This document shows positions 8,526 to 18,500 of a DNA stretch of 44,361 bases, piece after piece; position 1 is the first letter of the stretch; each line of letters starts with the position of its first letter. The stretch spans positions 1 through 44,361 of the forward strand of contig JAGKWX010000019.1 in the NCBI GenBank assembly GCA_021151585.1, given 5' to 3'. Origin of the DNA: Alphaproteobacteria bacterium. Its GTDB lineage: Bacteria > Pseudomonadota > Gammaproteobacteria > JAGOUN01. Made by a program: the position numbers and the translations under genes. The notes beneath the pieces were generated by a model that was not told the DNA's origin, ran no database searches, and was given only the letters and a program-made list of their open reading frames with translations.

Positions 8526-10607
8526 GTGAGTATAGTTAGAAAAACATTTCAATATGGCAATCATGCTGTGACGTTAGAAACAGGTCGTATCGCTAAACAA
8601 GCAACTGCGTCTGTATGGATAACAATGGGTGAAACCATTGTGTTGGTTTCAATGGTAGCGAAGAAAGAAGTAAAAGAAGGACAAGACTTTTTCCCTCTAA
8701 CAGTTAATTATTTGGAGCGGACCTACGCGGCAGGGCAAATCCCTGGCGGCCACTTTAAGCGTGAAGGTCGACCCAGTGAAAATGAAACGTTAATTAGTCG
8801 TTTGATCGACCGTGCGTTGCGTCCTTTATTTCCTGAAGGGTTTTTTAATGAAATTCAAATCACTGCGACTTTAGTATCTCTTGATCCGCAAGTTCCCGCT
8901 GATATTCCAGCAATGATTGGCTCAGCGGCTGCCTTGGCGATTTCTGGCGTACCTTTTGGTGGGCCTATTGCTGCCGCACGTGTAGGTTGTTTAGGTAGTG
9001 AATGGATGCTCAATCCATCTTATAAAGATATGGAAAAATCAAGCCTGGATTTAGTGATCGCGGGTACTAAAAATGCGGTACTAATGGTAGAGTCTGAAGC
9101 TCAACAATTAACTGAAAATCAAATGTTAGAAGCGCTACGTTTTGGTCATCAACATTTACAAGCCGCAAATCAAGCAATTGAAGAATTTGCGCGTGAAGTT
9201 AATGCTCCAAGTTGGAATTGGGTAGCGCCTGAAAAGAATCATGCGTTAATTCAGCAAGTTTCTGACTTGATTCGTTCTGACTTAGAACTGGCTTATCAAA
9301 TCCAAGAAAAGTTAGATCGTTACAGTCGAGTGAGTGAGTTAAAAGCAAAAGTTATTTCTGTTTTAGCCACAGGCACTGAAGGTGCTCCATCAGCAAAAGA
9401 ATTGCAAGATATTGTTTTTAATATGGAAAGTGAGATTGTTCGTGGGCGTATTATCGCTAATAAACCGCGTATTGATGGTCGTGATCATCTGACTGTTCGT
9501 CCAATTACGATTGAATTAGGTTTGTTACCACGTGCTCATGGTTCTGTTTTGTTTACACGCGGCGAAACGCAGGCTTTAGTGGCAGTGACATTAGGTACAG
9601 ATAAAGATGGTCAATTGGTTGATGCGTTGACCGGAGAATATCGTGAAACATTTATGTTGCATTATAATTTCCCTCCTTATTGTGTAGGTGAAACTGGTCA
9701 AGCTAATGCGCCAAAGCGTCGTGAAATTGGCCATGGTCGATTAGCACGCCGTGGTGTGCAGCCAGTTGTGCCTGCTAACTTGGACGAGTTCCCTTATGTC
9801 ATGCGCGCAGTGTCTGAGATTACTGAATCTAATGGTTCAAGCTCTATGGCCTCAGTTTGCGGTACAAGTTTAGCTTTAATGGATGCCGGAGTGCCGACAA
9901 AAGCACACGTTGCTGGTATTGCGATGGGCTTAATCAAAGAAGGCGATCGATATGCGGTTATTACCGATATATTGGGCGACGAAGATCATTTGGGTGATAT
10001 GGATTTTAAAGTTGCAGGAACACGTGAAGGTGTGACAGCTTTACAAATGGATATCAAAATTGATGGTATTACCTTTGAAATTATGGAACAAGCCTTATCA
10101 CAAGCAAAACAAGGCCGTATGCATATTTTAGGTTTAATGGAGCATGCTATTTCCGGACCTCGTCAAGCATTATCAAAACATGCGCCAATGATTTTAACGA
10201 TTCAAATTAAACCTGAACAAATTAAAGATGTCATTGGTAAAGGTGGTGAAACAATTAAATCTATCACTGAAACAACGCATACAACGATTGATATTTCTGA
10301 GACGGGTATGGTAAAAGTTGCGGCTCAAAATCAAGAAGATGGTGAAGCTGCGCTTGAGCGTATTCGTCAAATAACCATCGAAATCGAAGAGGGCGCGGAG
10401 TATCAAGGTAAAGTTGTTCGTATTGTTGAATTTGGTGCTTTTGTGAATTTGAAACCGGGTAAAGATGGTCTTGTTCATATTTCTCAAATTTCTGAAGAGC
10501 GCGTTAATAATGTTGAAGATTATTTACAAGAAGGACAAATGGTTAAAGTCCGTGTATTAGAAATTGATCGTCAAGGTAAGATTAAGTTGACGATGAAGGG
10601 AGTTTAA
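8526..10607 (+). CDS. pnp: Polyribonucleotide nucleotidyltransferase (PNPase)
   Basis: PNPase is the phosphorolytic 3'-5' exoribonuclease of the degradosome. Two RNase PH-like domains (REGRPSENETLISRLIDR; FTRGETQALVAVTLGT) flank the helical domain. The second core carries the ITESNGSSSMASVCGTSLALMDAGVP and GDEDHLGDMDFKVAGT blocks. KH (IKDVIGKGGETIKSI) and S1 (GKVVRIVEFGAFVNL) domains follow. GTG 8526 gives MSIVRKTFQYG, the family start, with AGAGG 10 bases upstream. A GTG at 8487 with TAGGAG also exists but lies inside the leader hairpin, so 8526 is preferred; the protein then has 693 residues, near the usual 700. A short C-terminal tail after S1 is absent. Confidence 0.96.
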   Translation: MSIVRKTFQYGNHAVTLETGRIAKQATASVWITMGETIVLVSMVAKKEVKEGQDFFPLTVNYLERTYAAGQIPGGHFKREGRPSENETLISRLIDRALRPLFPEGFFNEIQITATLVSLDPQVPADIPAMIGSAAALAISGVPFGGPIAAARVGCLGSEWMLNPSYKDMEKSSLDLVIAGTKNAVLMVESEAQQLTENQMLEALRFGHQHLQAANQAIEEFAREVNAPSWNWVAPEKNHALIQQVSDLIRSDLELAYQIQEKLDRYSRVSELKAKVISVLATGTEGAPSAKELQDIVFNMESEIVRGRIIANKPRIDGRDHLTVRPITIELGLLPRAHGSVLFTRGETQALVAVTLGTDKDGQLVDALTGEYRETFMLHYNFPPYCVGETGQANAPKRREIGHGRLARRGVQPVVPANLDEFPYVMRAVSEITESNGSSSMASVCGTSLALMDAGVPTKAHVAGIAMGLIKEGDRYAVITDILGDEDHLGDMDFKVAGTREGVTALQMDIKIDGITFEIMEQALSQAKQGRMHILGLMEHAISGPRQALSKHAPMILTIQIKPEQIKDVIGKGGETIKSITETTHTTIDISETGMVKVAAQNQEDGEAALERIRQITIEIEEGAEYQGKVVRIVEFGAFVNLKPGKDGLVHISQISEERVNNVEDYLQEGQMVKVRVLEIDRQGKIKLTMKGV

Positions 10608-10630
10608 TTTTTCGTTGTTAGTTAATTTTG

Positions 10631-10738
10631 CCAATAACGACTATGTCGCCCCAGCGAATGCTGGGGCCTGGTCTTATCTGGATCCATCAGATTTAAGACT
10701 GGGTTTCAGCCTGCGCTGGCATGACGGTCGTTATTGTC
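10631..10738. repeat. REP-like palindromic element between pnp and the HIT gene
   Basis: Outer arms AATAACGAC (10633-10641) and GTCGTTATT (10727-10735) are perfect inverted repeats. Inside lie a GCCCCAGC/GCTGGGGC hairpin (10648-10667) and a larger imperfect hairpin centred on GATCCAT (about 10667-10703), plus a GCCTGCGCTGGC segment. It is much more G/C-rich than its surroundings. This nested structure resembles the mobile intergenic palindromes (REP/MITE type) of many gammaproteobacteria. In RNA it could also end pnp transcription. Confidence 0.65.
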
Positions 10739-10761
10739 AGTTTTAGTAGAGTGGATGTTCA

Positions 10762-11112
10762 ATGACAGATTGTATTTTTTGCACTATTGCCAATAAAAAA
10801 ATAGCCAGCCCACTGCTTTATGAAGACGATTATGTCGTAGCCTTCAACGACATTAACCCGCAAGCGCCTATTCATGTTTTAATTATTCCTAAACAACACA
10901 TTGCCACTATTAACGATGTTAGTCCTGAGCAAGAACTTGTCGTTGGTCGATTGTTTACAGCAGCGAAAATCATTGCAAGAAAATTAAACATTGCCGATGA
11001 CGGTTATCGTGTTGTTATGAATTGCAATAAACATGGTGGTCAGGCGGTGTATCATATTCATTTACACCTATTAGGTGGGAAGCAATTAAGTTGGCCACCG
11101 GGATGTGAATGA
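10762..11112 (+). CDS. HIT-family nucleotide hydrolase (HinT-like)
   Basis: HinT-type proteins hydrolyse adenosine 5'-phosphoramidates and aminoacyl-adenylates. The 116-residue protein starts TDCIFCTIANKKIASPLLYEDD, with a CxxC, and ends with the HxHxH active site (H98, H100, H102 in YHIHLHLLGG). The preceding GG in NKHGGQAVYH is also conserved. Its TGA overlaps the folE ATG (ATGA), so the two are translationally coupled and start a four-gene run HIT-folE-trhO-ppa. The exact substrate cannot be read from the sequence. Confidence 0.93.
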   Translation: MTDCIFCTIANKKIASPLLYEDDYVVAFNDINPQAPIHVLIIPKQHIATINDVSPEQELVVGRLFTAAKIIARKLNIADDGYRVVMNCNKHGGQAVYHIHLHLLGGKQLSWPPGCE

Positions 11113-11651
11113 TGAACACTGTTTTTCGTCAATTGATTGAGCAGATCGGTGAAAATCCTGAGCGTGAAGGTTTAAGAGATACGCCAAAGCGAGCAGCGAA
11201 GGCGTTTGCTTATTTAACCCAGGGTTATCAGGAAAATTTAAGCGACATTGTTAATGGCGCCTTGTTTCAGTCAAATATTAACGAAATCGTCATTGTTCGA
11301 GATATTGAATTATACTCATTATGCGAGCATCATATGCTACCTTTTATTGGTAAATGTCATGTTGGCTATTTGCCGAATGGCAAGGTCTTGGGCTTGTCGA
11401 AAGTGGCGCGTATTGTTGATCATTTTGCGCGTCGCTTGCAAATTCAAGAAAACTTAACGCAGCAAATTGCCGAAGCGATACAGAACATTACCGATGCCAA
11501 AGGTGTTGGTGTGGTCATGGAAGCAAAGCATTTGTGTATGATGATGCGTGGTGTAGAAAAGCAGAATTCTGTCATGACCACATCGGTTATGTTGGGGGCG
11601 TTTAGAACTAATCCAGCTACACGTTCAGAATTTTTAAGTTTATTAAAATAA
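11109..11651 (+). CDS. folE: GTP cyclohydrolase I
   Basis: FolE converts GTP to 7,8-dihydroneopterin triphosphate, the first step of folate (and queuosine) precursors. The 180-residue length is typical of the type IA enzyme. Zinc ligands are visible in LCEHHMLPF (C72, H75) and AKHLCMMMRGV (C143). The N-terminal NPEREGLRDTPKRAAKAF block is characteristic. ATG 11109 overlaps the upstream stop; a second ATG at 11112 is possible. pabA/pabB, for the other half of folate, lie 8 kb away in this window. Confidence 0.96.
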   Translation: MMNTVFRQLIEQIGENPEREGLRDTPKRAAKAFAYLTQGYQENLSDIVNGALFQSNINEIVIVRDIELYSLCEHHMLPFIGKCHVGYLPNGKVLGLSKVARIVDHFARRLQIQENLTQQIAEAIQNITDAKGVGVVMEAKHLCMMMRGVEKQNSVMTTSVMLGAFRTNPATRSEFLSLLK

Positions 11652-11661
11652 GAGAAAAATC

Positions 11662-12564
11662 ATGCAAGTTATTGTTAATATCAGTACATATAAATTTGTC
11701 GCATTAAAAAATCTAGAAAAATATAAAGAATATTTTTTAATGTTATGTAAGCATATCGGCTTGTTAGGTACCATTCTTCTTAGTGAAGAAGGTATCAATA
11801 TTATGGTTGCAGGTACGCGTGAACAAATTGATATTTTTTCGCGTGAATTGCGCAAAGATTCTTGTTTTGCAGATATTGTTTTCAAGGAATCGTTATCTAA
11901 TTTTGTGCCATTTAAGCGCATGCGAGTACGAATTAAGCAAGAAATTATTACCATGGGTGTCCCATCTGTTGACCGCGTTAATTCTACAGGAAAACATATT
12001 AAACCATTGGAGTTTAAGCGGTGGTTAGATGAAGGGCGTGATGTTGTCGTGCTTGATACGCGTAATGATTACGAAGTCGAATTCGGCACATTTAAAAATG
12101 CGATTGATCCAAAAATTGATAACTTTCAAGAATTTCCTGATTTTGTAGATACGCTTGATCCTGAATTGAAGGATAAGCCAGTGGTGATGTTTTGTACCGG
12201 TGGTGTGCGTTGTGAAAAAGCCTCTATTATGATGGAGCAAAAAGGTTACAAATACGTATACCAAATCGATGGTGGTATTTTGAAATATTTTGAGGAAGCC
12301 GGTGGTGAGCATTGGGAAGGCGATTGCTTTGTATTTGATGAGCGCATTGCGCTAAATAAAAAATTAGAGGCAACAGGTGCCGCGCAATGTCATGTTTGCG
12401 GCTTTCCAGTGAATGTTGAACAGTTACATTCACCGGAGTACATACCTAACATTTCATGCCCCAAATGCATTAATGGTAAGCCGCATAAAAGAAGGTATGA
12501 AAAATTAACTGTAGCGGCTAGTGGCTCTCGTCCTCTTGAACGCACGACAACACAGAATGATTAA
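11662..12564 (+). CDS. trhO: tRNA uridine(34) hydroxylase TrhO (rhodanese-like, YceA family)
   Basis: TrhO uses oxygen to hydroxylate U34 of certain tRNAs on the way to 5-methoxyuridine or cmo5U. The 300-residue protein has the N-terminal UPF0176 domain (LLGTILLSEEGINIMVAGT) and a central rhodanese domain. The active cysteine is C178 in MFCTGGVRCEKA. A Cys-rich C-terminal segment carries CHVCGFPV and CPKC. It begins 10 bases after folE behind AAGAGA, and ppa follows after 14 bases, suggesting one transcript. Confidence 0.93.
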   Translation: MQVIVNISTYKFVALKNLEKYKEYFLMLCKHIGLLGTILLSEEGINIMVAGTREQIDIFSRELRKDSCFADIVFKESLSNFVPFKRMRVRIKQEIITMGVPSVDRVNSTGKHIKPLEFKRWLDEGRDVVVLDTRNDYEVEFGTFKNAIDPKIDNFQEFPDFVDTLDPELKDKPVVMFCTGGVRCEKASIMMEQKGYKYVYQIDGGILKYFEEAGGEHWEGDCFVFDERIALNKKLEATGAAQCHVCGFPVNVEQLHSPEYIPNISCPKCINGKPHKRRYEKLTVAASGSRPLERTTTQND

Positions 12565-12578
12565 ACAAGGAGAAAACA

Positions 12579-13115
12579 ATGAGTGTATTTAGTAATATTC
12601 CGGCAGGTAAAGATATTCCTCACGATTTTAATGTCATTATTGAAATCCCTAAAAATAGTCACCCGGTAAAATACGAAGTTTGCAAAGAAACAGGTCAATT
12701 GAATGTTGATCGTTTTTTAGGAACTAGCATGATTTATCCCTGTGATTACGGTTATATTCCTCAGACATTATCTGGAGATGGCGATCCTGTAGATGTATTA
12801 GTTGTTTGCCCATATCCATTAATTCCTGGCTCAGTGATTCGTTGCCGCACGGTGGGTTTATTGCGGACAACAGATGAGAAGGGTGCTGATGCAAAATTAT
12901 TGGCTGTGCCAGTGAAAAAACTAACTAGTATCTACGATAAAGTTGCAAGCCCTGAAGATTTGGGTTCACAATTGTTAGCTATGATTGAGCATTTCTTCTC
13001 GCATTATAAAGATCTAGAATCAGGCAAATGGGTGAAAGTCGATGGCTGGGAAGGGGCTGCTGCTGCTCACAAGGAAATCGAAGAAAGTGTTAAGCGTTTT
13101 GAAGAGAGTAAGTAA
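12579..13115 (+). CDS. ppa: Soluble inorganic pyrophosphatase
   Basis: Family I pyrophosphatase hydrolyses PPi and pulls nucleotide-polymerising reactions forward. At 178 residues it has the bacterial size. The metal-binding signature SGDGDPVDVLV contains D67, D69 and D72, equivalent to the E. coli D65, D67 and D70. DRFLGTSMIYPCDYGYIPQTL and KDLESGKWVKVDGWEG are further family blocks. A strong AAGGAG precedes the ATG. It ends the HIT-folE-trhO-ppa run. Confidence 0.97.
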   Translation: MSVFSNIPAGKDIPHDFNVIIEIPKNSHPVKYEVCKETGQLNVDRFLGTSMIYPCDYGYIPQTLSGDGDPVDVLVVCPYPLIPGSVIRCRTVGLLRTTDEKGADAKLLAVPVKKLTSIYDKVASPEDLGSQLLAMIEHFFSHYKDLESGKWVKVDGWEGAAAAHKEIEESVKRFEESK

Positions 13116-13206
13116 TATTTTTTGATATTACTATTATTAAACAGAGCTATGCAAGGGCAATATTACGCCCTGTTAGTGTTGTAGACTTCATGTTTAACCG
13201 ACGACG

Positions 13207-13235
13207 GCATTACCCCAGCGCGCGCTGGGGTATGC
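13207..13235. repeat. GC-rich palindrome after ppa
   Basis: 13211-13232 is a perfect 22-base palindrome (TACCCCAGCGC and its complement). It extends by GCA/TGC across a one-base bulge. The CCCCAGC core is shared with the REP-like element at 10631-10738. The surrounding 13116-13443 gap (328 bases) otherwise holds only a weak AGGGC/GCCCT hairpin near 13153 and A/T-rich sequence before the next gene. It may be a half-size REP unit or part of the ppa terminator. Confidence 0.55.
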
Positions 13236-13443
13236 TCTTATAACAACGAAAAAAATTGACATCTATTGATTTTTAGAAGGAAATTTCAAGACTGAGTGCT
13301 AGCTTGCTTTGGCTCGATTGATGTGAGTGACTTGAGCTTATGTGCTAGGTTTTAACAGCGAAATCAAGGTTAAAAGTTAGCCTTAATATTTTTCTAAGAA
13401 TTTTTATTTATTATGTGCTTTTATCAATAAATATGAGAGCAGC

Positions 13444-15570
13444 ATGCCAAATATAGATGATAATTCAATTGCTAGAGAAAGTTTGATGTCTTCTCCATCA
13501 ACTGAAACATTATCAAAATCAAACTTAACCCCATCATTTGCCTTTATTCTTGCTGTGAGTCAAGGGTTGACGGAGTTGCTTCTTTTTGGCTATGCAGTAA
13601 AAGTATTAATGCCAGATGGTTTTACGCTCGCTGAAGGAGCGTCATTATACGAAGCTGTTTATAATCAAGCGTATAATTATGCGATTGAGTATTCTAGCCC
13701 TACCGATGCACAAGAATATGCGCTCGAACTAGCCTATAATCATTTTAATAACTTTAAGTTTGGTCTTCCATTAACAACGGATTGTTATACTATGCTTGCG
13801 GTCCTTTCTTTAGCGGCGCTAAGTGTTGTATGGAAATCTTTTCGATTACTTTTTAATCATTATGCAGGTAATATAGACTTGCGTTACCCATTACCAAGGG
13901 AAGATTGTAGTGAAGAAATAATCATGCAGTCACAAGCATTTTTGTCCCAAAACACGGAGCGCAGTCCAGTAATATTAGAGTATTTTTACTTAAATTTAGC
14001 GATAGGCAATCAAGAAAAAGAGCATACAACTGCGTATTACATGTTTAGTATATCGCATCGATTGGTGAATAGGCATGTTCACCCTTATCTTCCTAGTTTG
14101 TCACAGATTTATTCGTTTTCTTGTGTGGCGATAGTCTCAGCATTATATATTGCGTTAATACAAAATACATACAATACGATTAAAGGCTTGAGTTATTATG
14201 AGCAGTATAAAAATGAAAAGTTAGAGTATGATATGGCGCAAAAAGCTAACTACTGTAGTCAGACAGAAGCTAGCATGCTCTCTTGTAATTCTCATGAGTG
14301 TGCTTATGGAAGTGAGGCTGCTCTATATGAACAAGTTAATCATATTGGATTTAATCTTCGATTTTGGTATTTAGCTGGACCTATTTTTGCGGCGGCTTTG
14401 ACGCCAGTGCTTGATAGAGTTTATAAATGGCGCTTTGGTTGTGCCACAAAACTGTCGCCAGTATTTACGTTTGTTCAGTTGGTAGGTCAGAATTTACCAA
14501 AGATACTTATATTTAATTTGGCTGTTAATGAATTATTATCCGGTGGTTATGCTATTTACTCAGGCAAATCGTTGTATAATAGCATGTATGAAAAAATGTA
14601 TATTTATGCAACAACTCCTTTTGCTCAAGGGGGGCTAGGCAAGTCACCGGAGGATGGGGTTGTCTATGCCATGCTTATGGCGTACAATTTTTTCATCGAT
14701 TTTATCAATCAAAATATGCTGACATGGTCAACGTCGTTGACAATCGCCATTCTTGTATTTGCGGCTATTGATTTAATTATCCGAGCTTTTTATCTGTTAA
14801 GTGCGCATCGTAGTGGCTTGATTAGATTAGATTATCCTATTTCTGATGATGAAAAAGAGCAATATTTGTTGTCCTCTCCTAGAGAGTGGGAGGATGAATA
14901 TTCGCTTCCAACATTTATTGGAGGTAGATATGTAAACAAAGCCGTTGAAGATATTAGTCTTAGAAAGACCTGGGTTCATTGGTTGTATGAAAGGGCATAC
15001 AGAATAATAAATACAAAAATTCACCGAAAAATACCTAGTTTAGCAGAATGTTATTCGCCCGTTAAAATAACTCTTGTGTCTGTTTTAACAGCTGCAATTA
15101 TTCTTAATATTTACATTTATATGAAAGCACAGGCTATCTATAATCGACAATATTGGAAAAAATATAACTTACTGGCCAGTCCGACAGATACTGAACAGAT
15201 GACGTTGTCTTATAAGTCCTATGCGGCCCAGTATGGCGCGGGTTATGCTCTCAATGAAATTATGGCGTTAATGAGTGACAGATTGGGGCAGACATTTTAT
15301 TTAGCCCCTTTAGTAGCTACAACCGTTATTTTTATTTTAATTTTGATTTTTTTCAATCTAAAAATGCCGTGCCATAAACAAAACACTAGTAATGACAATA
15401 AGTCCATTTCCCCTGAACGTGAATCTGAAGATTATAGATTGCTTTCTGATGCTACCTCAGATGCTACCTCAGATGCTGATGAAGAGAGCCAAACGATATG
15501 GGCGAATTTTTTTGATTGCGCTACAAAAGTGATATGTTGTGATTCTGCTATTTGCGCAGCCAGGGATTAG
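13444..15570 (+). CDS. Internally duplicated eight-TM membrane protein of unknown function
   Basis: No known family was recognised. The 708 residues form two homologous halves, about 30-332 and 338-642. SLYEAVYNQAYNYA (from 67) matches SLYNSMYEKMYIYA (from 376). IDLRYPL (144) matches IRLDYPI (460). LPSLSQIYS (216) matches IPSLAECYS (530). Each half has four hydrophobic stretches, giving a 4+4 membrane layout. There is no cleavable signal peptide. The C-terminal tail is Ser/Asp-rich with a DATSDATSDA repeat and ends Cys-rich (FFDCATKVICCDSAICAA). Only four bases separate its stop from the downstream kinase-like gene, so the two are probably co-translated. A carrier-like or effector role is possible; substrate unknown. 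Confidence 0.7.
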   Translation: MPNIDDNSIARESLMSSPSTETLSKSNLTPSFAFILAVSQGLTELLLFGYAVKVLMPDGFTLAEGASLYEAVYNQAYNYAIEYSSPTDAQEYALELAYNHFNNFKFGLPLTTDCYTMLAVLSLAALSVVWKSFRLLFNHYAGNIDLRYPLPREDCSEEIIMQSQAFLSQNTERSPVILEYFYLNLAIGNQEKEHTTAYYMFSISHRLVNRHVHPYLPSLSQIYSFSCVAIVSALYIALIQNTYNTIKGLSYYEQYKNEKLEYDMAQKANYCSQTEASMLSCNSHECAYGSEAALYEQVNHIGFNLRFWYLAGPIFAAALTPVLDRVYKWRFGCATKLSPVFTFVQLVGQNLPKILIFNLAVNELLSGGYAIYSGKSLYNSMYEKMYIYATTPFAQGGLGKSPEDGVVYAMLMAYNFFIDFINQNMLTWSTSLTIAILVFAAIDLIIRAFYLLSAHRSGLIRLDYPISDDEKEQYLLSSPREWEDEYSLPTFIGGRYVNKAVEDISLRKTWVHWLYERAYRIINTKIHRKIPSLAECYSPVKITLVSVLTAAIILNIYIYMKAQAIYNRQYWKKYNLLASPTDTEQMTLSYKSYAAQYGAGYALNEIMALMSDRLGQTFYLAPLVATTVIFILILIFFNLKMPCHKQNTSNDNKSISPERESEDYRLLSDATSDATSDADEESQTIWANFFDCATKVICCDSAICAARD
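15448..15477 (+). repeat. 12-bp tandem repeat in the 3' end of the membrane-protein gene
   Basis: GATGCTACCTCA occurs twice in perfect tandem (15448-15459, 15460-15471), followed by a half unit. It encodes (DATS)2DA in the cytosolic-looking tail. The 12-base unit keeps frame, so copy number could vary by slippage without disrupting the gene. Confidence 0.85.
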
Positions 15571-15574
15571 TATT

Positions 15575-18500
15575 ATGCAAAATATTATGGCCACCATTAG
15601 CTCAACAGATAAACAGATAGAGTCGCTATTAAATTCGTCTTCTACTTCACAAAGAGAAACAGTTGTTATCGATAATGTTTATTATTTTTTGTCGAAAGAC
15701 ATTTTGTACTCTTGCGATAAATATGAGGAGGGCGCGGTTGTAGTAAGAATAGCAGTTGATGGAAATAATCGGCTTTTTGTTATGAAAAGTGTGACAGTTC
15801 CTCACTTAACCGTAGATGGCGGCAGTAATAATAGGCAGGTTGCCGCTATTAGATCTAGCTTAAGTAATGAGATATCCAATGCTTATAAGTATAATAAAGT
15901 GCCTCATAAGGCCTTGTTAGAAAAAAAAATAGACCAGTATACAGAGTTTAGTTTTATACTGTATTATCAAGGCTATAATGCTAGTATGTTAATTAATTCA
16001 GATGATAATATAGAAAATATTTCTTCATTAACTTCTTGGCAATATGCTGATATATCATTGCAATTTATTGAGCGGGTATTCGAAATACATCATGACCAAA
16101 AAATACACCGAGATGTAAGGCTTGAGAATTTTGTGGTGGAACTTTTTGAAGATAAGTTGCCTTGTGTTTCTATTATTGATTTTGCCAGTATTCGAGACTT
16201 GAAAAATCACTTTGAAGATAACAAGCTCGGTTACTATAAAAGCAAAAAAATTATTAACAGGCCTGAAAATGTTCCAGCTGTTTATCATCAGCAAAGAACG
16301 CTTGATACGGTTTATTATGAAAGTATTGCGACAGAGCTATATGCTGCGCTTGTTTCATCAGAAAAAGCTTATAAAAGAATGCTTCTAACATTGTTATCAG
16401 AGTTACAAATTCCAGATGTAAATTTATGGCGGAATAGGGTAAATGAATTATTTTCTTTAACCTTGGTTGATTCATCACTCAATAATTTCGAAGAAATTTT
16501 TTCAAAAATTTCTGTAGAAAAAAAAGAGCTATACCAAGAGTTAGGTAATTTTATTTTCACTCAAAAAAGACATATTGATAATAGTCGTATGTTATATAAT
16601 GGCATGTATCATCCAACGTTATCTGAAATAGATATTGCTTCAATTGAAAAAAGTTTGCTCAATCTTCGAAAGCTTTGCTTGAAGATTCTAATAGAATATA
16701 GTCTGTTGAAAAAACATGCGTTTAATATTGCTCAAAAAATATATCTAGGCATGCATAGTCCAGCGACATATGATGCCCAAAATGCTTTCACTGAAAGGCT
16801 TCTTCAAGATTCAGAATATCAGGCAATTGAATATGATTTTAAATCAAAATTTCCTGAGAAAAGTCATCAGTTAAGCCCAGAGATTATTCTGGATCAACAC
16901 AATATGAGCCGCTTAGATATCATAGATAGGTGTAGAAATATTTTTTCTGAAACGGTATTTGTCTATAACCTTGTAAGTCTTAAAATAAAATTAAAAGAAC
17001 TAAAACAAATAATACCATCTAACATATTGAAAAAAATAGAAGGCATCAATGCTGAGTCTGATAAAAATGTTGTGTTAGATGTTAGTCGAAAAATATATGA
17101 TTTTCTTGAGCAAAGAAATGCTATAGAGGCTAGTGATTTTGAGAGTTGGTATGCTTGTAATATGATAAGCGATGAACTGTGCAGCGAATGCTTTGAACCA
17201 AAAGAGATAGCAAGGTCAGCGGCAGCTATTGTTTGTATATATAATGAATACATTAACTTACCTATTGTAGCTCAAGTTCTTTTTCAAGAAGAAAGTTTTC
17301 AAATTTCTGATTATTTATCGGCAGTGCAATTCTTTCAATCTCGAGAAAATTATAATCTGGCAAAAAAAATCTACATTTATTTTAATTTTCACCAATCTAG
17401 ATTTGAAGATTATTATGTCTCAACAAATTCTTATTATGAAAAATGGTGCAATGTTTTTGTAGAAGAAACTTGTCTAAGAATTCTTTCTACGCTTGAGATT
17501 GGTGCTTTAACATTAGGTAGAGTGTATAATGATGCTCCTATTGTTAACGTTCTTCAGCCTTGGAAGTTTAAATGTATTTCCAATGGTTTGCTAGAAGTGT
17601 GTCGAACACAAGGTAAAGAAGGGAAAGATTTTTATTTGACGCAACAATATATCAATAAAGAGTTTTTGAAATGTATATGGCTGATTTTTTTTAAAGATCA
17701 AGAATTATTTAATAATTTATTTTCAAAACTAGCTGCATATTTTTTTAATCGCTCAGAAAACTCTTCGCCAGATGAATATAATAATTTTCTTTCAGATGTA
17801 TTTAATATGGGTAGCGGCAATGAGCCTAAAAAATCTAATTCATTAGAGTTTTATAAAAACTCTATAGCTATTCGCTTGGTTTTTTCCCTGTTATTTAACT
17901 CGATGCCGACTGTAAGCGTTTGTGCCGCTAAAACACTTGCGCAATGGGTTATCCTGCCTAGTTTTTCAACGACATTATCTTTGTTGCCAGCTGATTTTTT
18001 CTTGTCTTGTTTTTCGAGTTTCTCAGAGACGGGCTCAGTCTTAAATGGGGTAGTGTTGCCTGAAGAGACAGTTATTCATAGTTTCATATCCCCGAGTCGT
18101 GCTAGAGTCAGTCAGGAGGAGTTTATAAAAAATAATACTTGCGCAGTGTATTCTATTTCTTCCGATAATCCGTCCATGCATATGTTGATAAGAAAAACTT
18201 TTCCCTGCTATCGTTGTGAAGATGATTTTTTAGACTTCGAAGAAATTCATGCTAAAGCAGAGTCTTTCTACACAACTGACCTTGATTTTTTTGCCACTTC
18301 TTTTTTTCCACACTTAATTAAAGTATCGCGAGAAGACTTTTATACAACATATTATACATGGGTTCGGCTTCTGGTTCATCCTGTGGAGCCAGGGCAGTTT
18401 GGTTATATGCCGAAAACAAAATCTATGCTAATGAATTATGCAAAATTTGATTCTTCTCATCATTTATTTTATTTAGAAAATTATTACCTTCAAGGCCAGT

